Position numbers and translations under genes: made by a program. DNA of 64,000 nt from Galaxea fascicularis. Its lineage: Eukaryota; Cnidaria; Anthozoa; Scleractinia; Euphylliidae. The notes under the pieces were generated by a model. That model saw only the letters and a list, made by a program, of their open reading frames with translations. It was not told where the DNA came from and ran no database searches. The stretch spans positions 15,536,175 through 15,600,174 of the forward strand of contig OX419347.1 in NCBI GenBank assembly GCA_948470475.1. The letters run 5' to 3'. Below, in pieces: positions 1-12,384 of this stretch; position 1 is the stretch's first letter, and the number at the start of each line of letters is the position of its first letter.

Positions 1-109
1 CCTGCTTATTTTCGCTAAATTGTATTTCAAGTTTAAAACTAGCTTTTGTCTTTGTTTTTGTGTTGTCTTTATTACCTAAGAGGTACGAGACACTGTTACA
101 AATTACTTA

Positions 110-258
110 AAACCCTAAGGATGGCTGCCCGATTTTATTAGCCTGGTGGTTATTTCTGTCAGCCATGCACTTTATCTTATTTTTCTTAACACTCTTTGTA
201 ATGTAAATTTATTTATAATTTTTTAATTCAGGGTGCAAATAAAGTTGTTGTTGTTGTT
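110..258 (+). mobile_element. 3' tail of a truncated non-LTR retrotransposon
   Basis: The stretch ends in TGCAAATAAAG followed by a (GTT)n microsatellite. This is the style of 3' terminus of CR1/L2-type LINEs, which end in short tandem repeats rather than poly(A). No coding part remains, so the family is inferred from the tail only. Confidence 0.4.
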
Positions 259-266
259 ATACAGCT

Positions 267-467
267 AAATCCTTAAGCCCTACAATTAAAATTCTTATTT
301 GTTGCTCCTACATATTTCCTCTAGAAGTACTGGGGATAAATTCTTAAAATATCCAGCAAATTCATTTTGTGTAATCCTGTCCTAAATTCTCATCACCACT
401 CTGTTTCGTAAAGCATTAACATCACTAGGAGAAACTTGATGCTGATCACTTAGGGTTTTAAGGTTAA
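267..467. repeat. ~200-bp TTAA-bounded MITE-like repeat, copy 1
   Basis: Shares long near-identical blocks with copies at 3029-3226, 27054-27265, 29425-29629, 43106-43303 and 49507-49713, for example TTTGTTGCTCCTACATATTTCC and the GATGCTGATCACTTAGGG-type end. The better preserved copies run from TTAACCCTTTAA to a TTAA. This copy is oriented like 3029 and 43106. Confidence 0.75.
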
Positions 468-1355
468 CAAAATACTTTCAAAAAATCTTATACTCTCTCT
501 GAACCAAGATTGGGAGAACTTGTTTCAACACCAGTACTTTTCATCTTACGTTTGCGAGTAATTTCATTTTACTCTTAACCATGCAAGGACGTTTGATTAA
601 GAAGTAATTTGTTGCAGAATAAAATGTATGTCACTATTAGGGCTTTTTAGAGCTCACTGGTCTTGTTCTTTTCTTGTCAGCTTATTGAAGTCTCCTTCAC
701 AAAGAGCATGTGATCAAAAAATTAATATCCAGTAGAAACTTAATATGACAAGTATTTCCAAAACATTACCACTCTTCATAAATAAATTCTCTGTCATACT
801 GTAATCTATAATTTTTTATAATAACTCATTAACTCTCAAATGAATTTCTTAGAAAATGCATCATAAATAAGTTTTGTCTCAAAAAGAACAAAGACTGTCT
901 TTGCAATAATGTACTCTCAAATTTAAAATGAAAGTTAACTGCAAATTGCGTTTTAAATAGCCACAATAGTAATTTTATTTTATGCAGTATTTTCATTCTG
1001 GTGTACATGCATTGTTAATGCCACTTTTGATTCATTCTCCTGATTCATTCATCCTCCTTTTGATTCATTCTCCTTCAATCTCTATGTATGTATTTTAATA
1101 TTCCTGCTTAATGCACACTGCAGCTTTTCAAGCTTCCTCTAAGTATGAATTACCTTGAATTTTGCTCCTTAAATTGATCATCCATACATGCTTACCAGAG
1201 AACCAGATGACCTTTATGATTCATAACAAAACTGGTGTCCTGTTCTCTGCTGAATTTGCTCCCATTTACCTCAGACTACCCTCCTCTATGGCCACAAACT
1301 GGTGCTCTAAGTTGGATCGTTGGACCTTGTTCCAAGCCAGTGCTTATTAAAACCA

Positions 1356-1361
1356 TTTATT
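1356..1361 (-). terminator. Candidate polyadenylation signal of HYI
   Basis: The plus strand reads TTTATT, which is AATAAA on the minus strand, about 90 bases past the HYI stop codon. The position suits a short 3' UTR; use is not proven. Confidence 0.45.
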
Positions 1362-1450
1362 AACACACCATTCTATGGTATATTGTCACTTCGTAGAAGA
1401 ATAATAAAACAATAATTCATACAGCATAGAAGATGAAATTTGTTAATTTC

Positions 1451-4400
1451 CTAGTCAATAATATAAGGTGCCAGCCATCCTAATCCATCTTCTGTGCGCC
1501 CTATGGAAAAGACAACAGATCTGTTGTAATGGATAGACTGTAGCATTTTCTTCAGATTGTTTGGTTCCGGAAAATATCCATACCCCCCCCTCCCCCCCCT
1601 CAGGAAATTCCAATATTTAGCTCCATACTTTTCTTCAGTTACTTAGTGCCCACAATGTAGGAAAAAGGTAAACAATGGTTGCTTTCATGCTGGCAAAGCA
1701 ATTGGCTTTACAGTCACAGAACATCAGGTACCACATCATGCCTGCCAAAAAGTAGTTGTTAAAATTACATTGTGGAACACTTGCTCAATTATCTGATGTG
1801 GTTGTATGCCTCTTTGGTTTTCTTTCATCCCGTACAGATCTAATAAATTTGTACTCATTATAACAAGTTTACCTCTTGGATGGTACTCGCAGCCTATCCA
1901 CCCTTGGTACCCCAGCTTTGCCAGCTGCAGGAATATGTAAGGGTAATTGATCTCACCATCTGAATCTGGTTCACTACGGGATGGCACCTGACTTATTTGG
2001 ATATGTCCTGAAAAGTGAAAAGTGAAATGTCACCTACACTAGTAAGTGGGCATCCCTTCAAAAAATGTGCCAGAGTTGATTAAAGAAAGTTACGGTTGAT
2101 GCCTTCAGATGTTTACTTTGTACACTTTAAGACTACTCTCATCCTACCATGTAAATATAACAGGGATGCTCATCACGCCTCTTTTTAGTCATGGATGCAA
2201 CTTTTTTTCCCACTTTTCTTTTTTACTAACAATCTAAGTATTTATTGTTTATTTTATGCGACCAGTGCTTAGAACTTGGGTACTCTTTGAGGAAAATTTG
2301 AACCACATCCATAAAACCAATTTACATAAACTATGTTTCAAAAAAGAGCAGTAGTGTTTTATCAGGTTTAAAAACACGAGGCATAGCTGAATATTTTTAT
2401 ACCCGATATAACACTGCTGTGAGTTTTTTTGAACAGGTTCAAAAACTTTTGTGATAGATTTATTCATTTGTAGAATAGTAATATTGTTGGGTTTATTATT
2501 TTCCCCCCCGAATAGAATCGGCTGTACAATTTAGCCAATTGTCTATATCAGATATAAAGACACTCTGTCATTAAACATTAAATAAATTTCTTTTGTATTT
2601 CCTTTATGAAATTATTAATGAATTTTTGAAAGAACCCTTTACAGTTTCTTTCACAGTCATAACAAGTACTGTAAATTAGACTTAGATTATCTTAAGTTTG
2701 TTATTATTAATGGTAAATAAACAGTTAAAGGAGGCTTATAAATTTACATTATTACCAATAAAAGGCATGGAATCAATCAGGGTTTGTGTCAAATTCCCAC
2801 AAGTCCGTTGATGGTGAAACAAGTCCTACATCCACATTAGAAACACAATCAGCGTTGCAAAATAAATCATCAAGAGTCTAATTAATACTCATCACTTAAT
2901 TTTTTGGTGGAAGAGTTTTTCCTGATTCTTCATATATAATTATCCTAGTCTTATTTCTGACCTGCTAATCATTTCAAATCCATACATGTACCCTGCAGTC
3001 AGACCTAATGAAATTTAACCTACTGGCCTTAACCCTTTAAACTCTGAGATCAAAATATAAATTCTCATTTGTTGCCTCTAGACAGATCCTATAGAAGTAG
3101 TAGGGAGAAATTGTAAAAATATCAAGCAAATTCATCTTGTGTGATCTTATACTAAATTCTCACCTCTGTTTTATAAAGCATAGATATTACTAAGAGAAAT
3201 TTAATGCTGATCATTATTAGTGTTAACAGAGATGAATAATTAAGCGCAACATCAACGCAGAAAAATAATACATTTTAATTTGGATGATATTTTTTGTTAC
3301 TTCACATAATCCCTTTTTTACTTTGTCATAAAAAGTCAAAGAGCTCTGATGAAAAGAATTTCCAGACAGGATGAGTCAGCAGGGTAACTTCTCCTAAAAA
3401 CCTTCTGTAATTTTTTTAACTTTGCTTACCAGTTGAAGTTTAAAATTGCTATGGTCCACCTTACTAATGAAATTGAGGGCTATCAAAAGAAAACATTAGT
3501 AATGAGTTTTACAAGCTATTGAAAAAGTTCAGTGATTAACAATGTTAAAAATATCACATTATAAATCAAATGAAATGTACAGACCTTTTTCTGTTCGATT
3601 TACAAAGTATCCCGGAATTGTGCTAATTGGTTCCACTAAAAGAGTGATGCCAAACTGGAACACAAATTTAATGGTACAACATTTCATAATTAAAAATAAC
3701 AAAACCAAATTTAATGAAAAGAACAGTCAGGCATTAATATCCCAGCAATGCCCAAAATGGGATGCATCACCACCTGCAGGGTTGCCACTCATTGGGATAG
3801 AAAAAATTCCCTGACTTTTCACTGACCAAAGACCAGTTTCCACTTCGACCATCAGAGGCAAATCCTCAGGCAATAAAGCCAGCAATGAAGCCAAAGAAAT
3901 CAATTCCTCCCTGTGAAGGATTTTTTGAAACGAAAACACCTTTACTACCAAAGAATCTCTTTCCAAAACCAAATGGCTAGCCAAATGTAAAATTCCCTGA
4001 CTTTTCACTGACTTTCAGGTAGAATCTAGAAATTCCCTGACTTCATACATAATTCCCTGACTTTTCCCTGACCTTGAAAAAAGTCTGTTTTTCTCTGACT
4101 TTTCCCTGACCGTGGCAACCCTGACCTAATCAAATCTAAGAATTTCATAAGAAGTCTGAATTTGATCAAGTCCACGAACTGTAAGTCAGGCAGAATCACT
4201 GATAATTTAGGTTTTATTGTATGATGTGCTTCAATTGCACAAAATGTGCTCAAGGAAGGGCATGTTCTCATTGCAGAGAGGGGTAAATATTCTGTTCTTG
4301 GAGTATGATCATTAATCTTGTCCTGTGGCATGGATCTAAATTTTGAAAACACTCCGCCATTTTAGAAAAACAGAGGGAAAAAGTTTCAAGTGATGATGTC

Positions 4401-6928
4401 ATTCATGCATCTGTTCTCTAAAAGATCATAAGTGAGAACCAATCAAAATTCATGCATTTTGCAGCTTATTAAAATATTTAAATAACTGCTTGTAAATTTC
4501 ATTTATTTTTAATTCATTTTATTAAATTGTAAAGCGCATTTGATCATGTTCGGCATGAAAAATGCACTATATAAGTTTCAATTATTATTATTATTATTAT
4601 TATTATTATAAATATATAATTTCACTTGGACCTACAAAAATGACCAACGTCCCCACAAGTCTCCTGTAGCTCTGTGGTAGAGCATATCAACTGGTAATAA
4701 TTAGAAGGTCACAGGTTTGACTCATGTTAGGAGAACCCGGATCTCTTTTTTTTGAGTTTGTGAGTGACAGTGTTGAATGTTCATCCCATCTTTCAAATAA
4801 GTTAAGGGTGCAGTAATGTGTGGTGTCTAATTGAGAAATCAAAATACCTATCTAAAATCTTGAGTCCTTTCATATTCCCGGGACACTATTCCCTGAAAAT
4901 TAGCTATTCGTCTTTTCTATCATAACCCAAAGGACATCTCCTTACTATAGGAGATTACTTGAAAAAAAAGAACTGTCCTGTTACTAATATCTGCACAGGG
5001 AACCCACCCTAGGAATGACGGCAATTTTCGTCTCACCTCTTCAAGTCTCTGAGAAGCATATCTCATGTTTTTAATGTATGTCTCCTCCCACTGCATCACT
5101 AATGCCCTATCTGCACAGGCAGTACCTCCAGGGAACACACCAGCTAACACATGCATTCTACAAGACAAGGATGAAAATGCTTGATTCTGCAGCATTACAG
5201 CAGTAAAAGATGATGAGAGGAACTTGATACTAAAAAAAGGAGTTGTAGTGTAATATAAAAAAAATTCCTGATGAGAACATAAAAGACTAAGGGCAAATGA
5301 AATAAATACAAACTTGAAGGTGTTCTCTCTAAATTTGTGTGCTGAATAACTTACTTCCAGGCCAGGTTTGCATTTGCTAGGTAAACAAGAAGACAAAGAT
5401 ACAAGGTACGTCAAATTTGGGCTGGGGCATGAGCACATGTAATTGATCTCATGTTACAGGATCTGATAACCCTTCTGATACCCTCTTTTTTTCTCATCCT
5501 TAGCGCATGCATGCTTTTCGTGCATGGGTATTCATTAAAATTGTTCTGCTTTGGGGTTTAGGTCAATGATGCTAAAATTTACAAGTTTGAAATTTGAAAA
5601 CAAGGTTTGGTGGTAAAATTAGCAAGTTTGATGTAAACACCCATAAGGGCTATTGTGAGGTTTCACACATAAGACTGCATGTGCATTACCTTGTACAATT
5701 TACAGCTTCTGCATATCTTATGGACAACTCTAGACATTGCTTAAATTCTTCTTCTCTGTTAGGTACTGCTGCAAGTCCCTGAGAATCACCTAAAGATAAT
5801 AACTAATTTTAAAATAAAATTGTATATTATATATAAACATTCATAAGCAGTTGTGCAGTTATACCTTGATAAGCTTCTTTTTAAAGCAAATGGTTTGGAG
5901 GACTGATCATAAAAATCTCAAGTGGTATTGAGCCGAAATCCCTGCATGTTTGGAAAAACCTAATATATGTCCTCTGTGTTAGTGTGTATGCATACTCTGG
6001 ACAACGAGCTCTTGGAAGAGTCCAGGAAACTCAGGGTGCATTCCTTTGGGATGATCCAGATTAGGATGAATGATCCAAGATCACTCAGATCATGGCACAT
6101 CAAAGGAACTGAGAAATCCTTGCCCAGAGTGGATCATTGATCCTGATTGGGATCATCCCAAAGGAATGCAACCTTAGTTGAGCCATGCTACCCCAACATA
6201 CCATCAAAAGCATTCATTTGCACGTGTTCTATCTGTGCTTCATCTCTGGCATGGGATAACTCTTCTAAAGGAATGTCTAACGGAAAACGTGATTCAACAC
6301 CCTTGAACCCTACAACCAATAAAAACCAGGCATCTTACGCATGATGATGATGATCCCGTTTATATAACGAGGCCAGACAAATTAGCACCTACCATTTCCT
6401 ACCCAACCCTTAGGCAACAGATTAAGAACATTTATTACGTAAATCAGATAACAATGAAAAAATGTCATAATTTTCATTTAAATCAATTAAAGATAAATCC
6501 AATTTTTTTGTGGATCTTTTTTCCTCAGACGAAATAAAGAAGTTTAAGCAACTTTTTTGTTTGTTTTAAACTTGATGATGACCGAATAAAACTGAGCAAA
6601 GAATTATTTTTCAAACTTCAAGAAATTTTTGGACAAGACTGTGTTTTTTTTTTTTCAATTACTTCTTCGTCTTCTCAAACTTCTGAGTAACATGAGTATA
6701 AGCGTAAGACTTCCATAAGACTTATATCGTCTCATTAATCTAAAAGCACCTGTTGGTTCATTTACAAACAAAACAATTAAAATAAACCGAAAAGACAACT
6801 GTCCATTTTCTTTTCTTACATGAATTTAACTTCCACTTACCTGCATTTTTTGCAGCTTGGTATCTATCAAGAAAGTCCCCGTATTCCAAAAACGTAAAAG
6901 ACAAATTCGCAGCAAATTTTAACGCCAT
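1451..6928 (-). CDS. HYI: Hydroxypyruvate isomerase-like protein (9 exons)
   Basis: Exons (minus, 5' to 3'): 6841-6928, 6202-6309, 5690-5789, 5037-5157, 3585-3654, 3430-3479, 2756-2825, 1873-2007, 1451-1491. Together they encode 260 residues; the human protein has about 277. All introns are GT/AG and the phases join in frame. Diagnostic matches to the HYI/Hyi TIM-barrel family are the start [17 protein letters not shown], then [48 protein letters not shown] and GCEYHPRG. The family is related to bacterial hydroxypyruvate isomerases that interconvert hydroxypyruvate and tartronate semialdehyde; the animal substrate is less certain. The protein has no signal peptide and is probably cytosolic. 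The start ATG lies 296 bases from the ATG of the divergent membrane-protein gene, so the two probably share a promoter region. Introns carry a TTAA-bounded repeat (3029-3226), a LINE tail and a SINE. Confidence 0.93.
1562..1640. repeat. Poly-C/poly-G containing dispersed repeat, copy 1
   Basis: Reads GGTTCCGGAAAATATCCATA, then C-tracts, then AAATTCCAATATTTAGCTCC. Related stretches with the same flanking phrases occur at 19694-19860, 30330-30450 and 52706-52990. Confidence 0.55.
3029..3226. repeat. ~200-bp TTAA-bounded MITE-like repeat, copy 2
   Basis: Lies in an HYI intron and runs from TTAACCCTTTAAACTCTGAG to TTAA. It shares GTTGCCTCTAGACAGATCC-type and TGTGTGATCTTATACTAAATTC-type blocks with the other copies. 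Confidence 0.75.
4500..4612 (+). mobile_element. LINE 3' tail with (ATT)n microsatellite
   Basis: Contains TTGTAAAGCGCATTTGATCA, then GCACTATATAAGTTTC and about ten ATT units. The same layout (a short 'cell-count' tail, TATATAA, then ATT repeats) ends the LINE fragment at 54490-54852 that still has coding sequence. It lies in an HYI intron. Confidence 0.45.
4650..4745 (+). mobile_element. tRNA-derived SINE
   Basis: Contains an A-box-like TAGCTCTGTGGTAGAGCAT and a B-box-like GGTCACAGGTTTGACTC 31 bases apart, followed by GGAGAACCCGGATC and a T-tract. The missing acceptor stem and decayed arms mark it as a SINE, not a working tRNA. It sits in an HYI intron. Confidence 0.6.
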
Positions 6929-7224
6929 TTTGTTTTGTTTTTTAAAATTATGGGTAAGCCAGCGTGGCAGGTCATTCCCGATTCCCTTCCGCTTTTCTTA
7001 CGTTTTCTACAAAAACATTTCTGAGCTCCTCTAGGGTACAGTAAGGTAGAAATTGACCCATGGAAGCGAGACGCTTGCGCAATCACCACCATATTAGGTA
7101 TAATTTACCAAATAAATCCCATGGTAACGCAAAGCTGATGACGAAGGTCATGCATTCTTTTGTCGCTCTGAAGTGAATTCTTCGCAAAAAAATCTTGCAA
7201 AACAGTCTTCACAGCCAGCTCAAA
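6929..7224. promoter_or_regulatory. Shared upstream region of HYI and the membrane-protein gene
   Basis: 296 bases separate the two divergent start codons. No TATA box stands out at a fitting place for either gene. The region is inferred to hold both 5' UTRs and a bidirectional promoter. Confidence 0.5.
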
Positions 7225-10200
7225 ATGGCACTTTTGAATAGAAAATTGAAAGACAAGAACCCAGACCAGCTCCCTTTGTTCGAAAAAGCCGAGAAAGTCG
7301 TGGTGGATCTCGATGAAGATGAAGAGGAAAGCGACGATACCTTCGTCCACCATGGAATCACTCTGTGGGTTTCCGATGCAGTCATAGTAATCATTCAGCA
7401 CATTCAGATTTTTGCGCTGATTTTAACCTTAGGCGAACGCTTGGGTTTACCGAGAGACTTTGTCAGATACGCGTCGTACACTTTTATTTTCAACCTAGAC
7501 ATCTGGGAGTTTACGAAAGTTATGCTATCTGGAGCTTACAACGGACCGATCAATTTGAACACTTTCATCGAATCAGATAAAATCGGAATTGACTACAGCT
7601 ACTATTTGATAGCATGGACACTTTCCATCGCTCTTATCGGATGTGGATTTTTAACAGCTTATGTAGTTTTTCTCTATAGAAAACCAATTTATTTGCTTCT
7701 TCACGTGGCAAGAATGAAGAGGATTTTCAGCGTTTTTGTACAGCTTGTCTGTTTGCCTGTTGGTATAACATACGCTCGCGTGTTTCACTGTAGAAGTGAC
7801 AATGTCTGGAACGTACAAAATAATGTACAGTGCTACAGCGTAGAGCACGGGCTCTTTGTTGCCATCGCTATAATCATTGGAATCTTGTTGTTTTTGGTTT
7901 ACCCCATAAATATGATCAGAAAAATACGAGGACAAGTCATCTGCTACGGTCAAGAGAAACACGAAGGGTACCTACAGCTTAAAGAGGCAGAGTACAACCA
8001 AGGCCTTGACATTTTATGGGCAGTCGGACAGTTCCATCTCTTTTCATCTTTCCGACGTTTATGGATCTATTACAGGCCAATCATGATGGTACTTCATTTC
8101 TGTCTTGTTTCATACTTCGCGACATTGCTACATTTCAGCGAGAAGAACCCAGAGAGACTTAACTTAGCGCAGAAACTTCTTATCACTGTCCCCATCGTGG
8201 TCTTCTTTTTCTTGGTGCTATTTTTGTTGTTCTCCTCAGGCTTAGCTAAGCCACCTGTCAGTGCCTTCGGCTCTTTCATGCGTTGGTTCTGCTGGAAAGG
8301 GATCTCCCGCATGCTACACATTGTCTTTAACATCACTCCAACATGGGTTGTTGCAAAGGTTTTTTTACTTTTGTTAGTGATTGGGTTACTTTTCATTAAC
8401 TATTTGGGTGGTGGTATTGGAGCTCTGTTGTCTCTGCTGTGTCTGATTATGGTGCAAAGTCCCCCCTTCCGTGTCACGTCGTTCAATTTTATGATCTTAT
8501 TTTGTCTGCTGATCAACATTTGCAATGCATATGTGGGAACAATGGTTGAGATGTTTAACTCTGGTGAAATAGTGAATGCCATCTATGCTCCGCCCATCCC
8601 AGAAACCATCCTTTTGTGGATCAATGTGTCTTGGGTCTGTGCTGCAGTAATTTGGATTATCTATCTCCTGGGGCGATATTTACGTGTCCTCTTTCCAAGG
8701 CGACCCCTTTGGCCAACGCTTACCACTGATGGGAAGAGCAACATCAGTGAGGAGACCAAGAAGTACATGCGAGCTGTTCTGCGTGGGCGTCACACTCTAG
8801 AAAAGGCACTGTCAAGTCCACCCATGTTTGCACCTGTTCATGAACTGGAAAGGCAGATACACATTATCAATGCATACTGCAGAGAAGCAGAATTCCTTGA
8901 TGATCCGACATTTGATTCTCTGTGGGATCTTTTAGATGAACTCATTGAGGCTCACAGAACTCTCACCCCACAGTCGCTGTTTTCTCTATCTGTGAAGAAG
9001 ACAGTCCGAGATACAGCCAAGGAACTTATGACGCTCATGCCCCAGATGAGAAAGAGGCTTGATCAGCGGGAATATGACTTTATCCTGATGGACCCAATGA
9101 AAAAACGCATGCTTCTGAAAATGTTTGTCCTTGGAACATTCGTGAATGGGCGTATGGACAAAGTGAAACATGATGTGGAAAAGAAAGTCTATACAGCATT
9201 GAAAGAAGCAGAGAATCTCAAAACACCGTCAAGTCTTTATGGCAGCTCAACCAGGTTTGATTGGGATAGCATGGTTGATATGACAGGGCCTTACTCAACA
9301 TTTGACATGATGAGAACCATGTCAAGCTCAGGGAGCCGTCCTGGGACCTCAGCGTCTTTTGGGTCACGGCCAGATAGTGTTGAGAAGCTTCTAGATGAAG
9401 TAGAAGATTGGGAAGAAGGTCAAATGACTGCCAGAAAAGGGAAAAATTCATTTGCTTCCATGCCGCTGATTGCTGAGGCTCCTACACCAGAACGTAATTA
9501 AATCAATATTTCTGTCATAATAATGTTAACCCCTGGTGTATACACTGTAGCACTCCCAAAGTGGTGCAATACATAGAAACCCACTGATACACACTGATGT
9601 TCTCAAACAGTATAAAAGAAAAGAAAACAGTTTACTTTGAACAAATCAAATCAATTTATTTAAGCTCAATAGCGTAAGGAGTAGTTGCCCAATCTCCTAA
9701 ACCAGGGGCTCATGTATTAAACGTCTGAGCATTCCAGTTCAAATAAGAATTCAGAAGTGTTGGTCTTTGAGGAGAGGGGAAAACTGGAGTACCCAGAGAA
9801 AAACCTTTTGGAGCAGAGAAGGGAACCAACAACAAACTCAACGCACATGACGTTGAGACCAGGAATCAAACCCAGGCCAATTTGTGCTGTCACCATTGCA
9901 CCATCCCTGCTCTCCCAAGAAGCTTTAAATTTTATTTTTCTGACATAAAAAAGTGTAACCCCTTAGTAACCTGACTATTGCTGTGACATTAATGTGATAT
10001 GATGAAATAACAGAAAAATGAAATGAGAATTAGAATGTGTATAACACATTTGAGGCTAAGACAACGACAACCTAAAGCAAAAAGAAATGGAGTATACTAA
10101 AAATACTGGGGGCATTGTATAATAATTGTAGAAAATAGGATACTGTTTGAAGAGTAGGCATGAATTTTTGTTTTTCTTTGTTAGCTTCCACAGAGTCATT

Positions 10201-10417
10201 AGCCTCTCTGCCTGGTCAAGTAAATTATGAAGGTGTCAATGAAAGGCGACCAACAAGTGCTGGACATACATCGCTTCATTACCAAAGAACAACTGATGGA
10301 TCGACCAGCTCTGTGGGTTTACTTAGAGATAGTTCTGCTATGGAGCAACACAGCACATCTGGTTCACAGTCCTCTGTAAGAAGTATTGATGATCGCAAGC
10401 CATTGCTATCTAATTAA
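7225..10417 (+). CDS. Unidentified multi-pass membrane protein (2 exons)
   Basis: Exons 7225-9493 and 10185-10417 give 833 residues. ATG 7225 (CAAAATGGCA context) is the first in-frame ATG. The protein starts with an acidic cytosolic head (DLDEDEEESDD, residues 28-38), then has about ten hydrophobic segments (near 45-70, 126-151, 167-187, 208-231, 284-304, 319-337, 374-393, 395-413, 418-440, 460-484). A ~350-residue tail follows, predicted helical then Ser-rich. Donor C|GTAATT at 9494 and acceptor TTTGTTAG at 10184 join CC ACC E-phase codons in frame (PTPE-PSTESLASLPG). Reading through the donor gives a stop at 9499-9501, so retention of the intron yields a 758-residue form. Cys pairs in the loop at residues 189-203 (FHCRSDN...VQCYS) may form a disulphide. 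I do not recognise the family. One 2.3-kb exon contrasts with the finely split neighbours. Confidence 0.85.
9680..9930 (-). mobile_element. tRNA-derived SINE, minus strand, in 3' intron
   Basis: On the minus strand it reads GAGAGCAGGGATGGTGCAAT, then an A-box-like TGGTGCAATGGTGACAGC and a B-box-like GGTTTGATTCCTGG, then a body with GAGTTTGTTGTTGG and a CTCCAGTTTTCCCCTCTCC tail. It lies inside the intron of the membrane-protein gene. Confidence 0.55.
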
Positions 10418-10961
10418 GACTGTACAAAGACAGAAATAGTAGTTGTAAATATGTAGAGGTAACAGGTCCTAAGAGGACATTTGAACCATTTGTCATCATA
10501 TGTTCACATATCTAGTTTCAGCTTATAACAAACCTGTCCAGTTTTTCACATCACACTTTTTGTGTGCTTGGATTGGTGACTTAGACCCCATTTTCATGTG
10601 TTTATAATCTCTTTATAATCCATTGCTCCTGCTTGCACTGAAAATTCATCTCTGTTTTTTTAATGTTTCTCACCCTGACTTTTCCGTCAACACATTGAGT
10701 TGGTTTTCATACCCAGCTCAAGGCCGTCATCAAGGGCTGAAATGAGTCAGATGACTGGCTTCTTTGACAGAACAGTACAAATGTGTACCGACTTTACCAT
10801 AACAGCTCGATTGTAGGGCTATGTTTTGCACATTCCCGCTTACTTCAAAAGTTAGTGGCAGGAGGTGACAAGCACTCAAGAAGTAGGAATGAATTCAAAC
10901 AGCAGGCAAGAGTTTCTTTCTGTATCCTGAGTGTTCTTGCCATATAGATGGAGTTTTTGCA

Positions 10962-10967
10962 AATAAA
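10962..10967 (+). terminator. Candidate polyadenylation signal of the membrane-protein gene
   Basis: AATAAA occurs 545 bases past the stop at 10417, followed by TCATGTTTCAAAAAAAGTG with a GT-rich stretch. It is a plausible end for a 3' UTR. Confidence 0.4.
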
Positions 10968-11277
10968 TCATGTTTCAAAAAAAGTGTTATGGTTTTTGGT
11001 TTCACAAGAACTATCAACACACGCATTTGACTTGGATACAGTGATGTAATATGCCTTACTTTGTACAGATTAATTTTTATATAAAGATAGACTGAAGTGA
11101 TTTCTTTATTTATGGTTTTTGTTATTTATGTGTTCCTGATTTCACTGGGGGCTTATTTTCAGAAGATGTAAAAAATTATGGTAAACACTTTTAATCTTAG
11201 ATTTTGTAATGCAGCTAATGCAACACATCACAATCAATACATGTCAACAGTCCATTTACAGTTGTGTTCTATGACCT

Positions 11278-11486
11278 GGGGCCCGTTTCTTGAAAGTCCC
11301 GTAAACTTTTCGGGCCTGATCTGCTTATTCTAAAAAGCCGACCTCTTACTATGATTTCAAGATACGAAAGGGTAAATTCGTTGCACAATTTCATGCCTGG
11401 AAACATCTCCATCTTTAAGATACAAACTAAATTATAGCACCCGAAATGAGCCCGAAAAGTTTTGAGAGTTTTAAGAAACGGGCCCC
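11278..11486. mobile_element. GGGGCCCG-family foldback MITE, copy 1
   Basis: A 209-bp element with terminal inverted repeats GGGGCCCGTTTCTTGAAAG and TTTTAAGAAACGGGCCCC, and inner paired ACTTTTCGGGC / GCCCGAAAAGT. Related to 58131-58360 and, decayed, to 33489-33822. No open frame of note. Confidence 0.85.
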
Positions 11487-12296
11487 TTGCCTTTGAGCAG
11501 TGAGAGGCTGGAGATGGCCTTGTTTTGATACAAACGTCTCTCATTTTTCTCATTTAAACATGGACCAGTTAGGATAAAAATACCATGATTTAACAAGAAA
11601 AGCAGTTAGGTTTGTATCAAAACAATGTCACCTCCAGCCTTACTCAAAGGTCACTGCACACACATTAGCTACTGTAAAATGGATTGTATTCAGTCTGAAG
11701 TTGCCACTCCCGAAAATACCTTTTTTTGCTGTCCCAAATTTACTACTCACCATTGTTAGTTTAGGTAGTACGTACTATTCACTTCAGTGATCAGTTTGAA
11801 GACAACTTGTTAAAGACTGCCAAAGGCAAATATTTTTGTAAAAACAGCCAAACAGAATAAAATATGTTCTTCCATCTTGTGGTTGTTTCCTTTTGAGTAA
11901 TCACTGCAAAAATTTTCATGCTTGGTTAACCTGTAATCAGGCTCTATTTTAACTTTTCCACGGAAAAGGCAAAACAAAATTCTAACAAGCACCAACATAA
12001 GAGAACATAACATAAGAGCGATTCTGCAATTGGGTCAGATTGTAGGTTATGGTAGGTTATATCAATGACTGGGTGGGAACCACCTCAGTCCTGAATCTGC
12101 AAATATAATAAATATGACTATTCATATAGTGACAAGGCTAATGGTTTTGGCTGGAAGTAAGTTTCCATGGTATATCCCACCTAACTGATTGAAAAGTTGA
12201 TGCTCACCATCAGCATCTAGTCTACTGCTTGACTAACCAATTCCATTCAATAGAATGAAATGCAAAGTAAATTTTCTTTACTATTATGGTGATTAC

Positions 12297-12384
12297 TAGC
12301 CTCCCACGCAGTCGTATTTCACCTCCTCCTTTGTGGGGAGGAGGTGAAATATGACTCCCCTAAAAACGACTGCGTGGGAGGCTA
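12297..12384. mobile_element. 88-bp MITE with 9-bp target duplication
   Basis: Ends are TAGCCTCCCACGCAGTCG and CGACTGCGTGGGAGGCTA, an exact 18-bp inverted repeat, with inner pairing ATTTCACCTCCTCC / GGAGGAGGTGAAAT. It is flanked by GGTGATTAC on both sides (12288-12296 and 12385-12393). A 9-bp duplication suits Mutator-like transposons. A related 83-bp element lies at 39648-39730. Confidence 0.85.

Larger units (their letters stand above)
1..1450. other. Intergenic region downstream of HYI, no gene seen
   Basis: AT-rich sequence without a convincing coding exon on either strand. It holds a LINE 3' tail (about 110-258), one copy of the ~200-bp TTAA-bounded repeat (267-467) and an imperfect local duplication of a TGATTCATTCTCC-like motif (about 1025-1078). 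The right end is the presumed 3' UTR of HYI. Confidence 0.6.
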
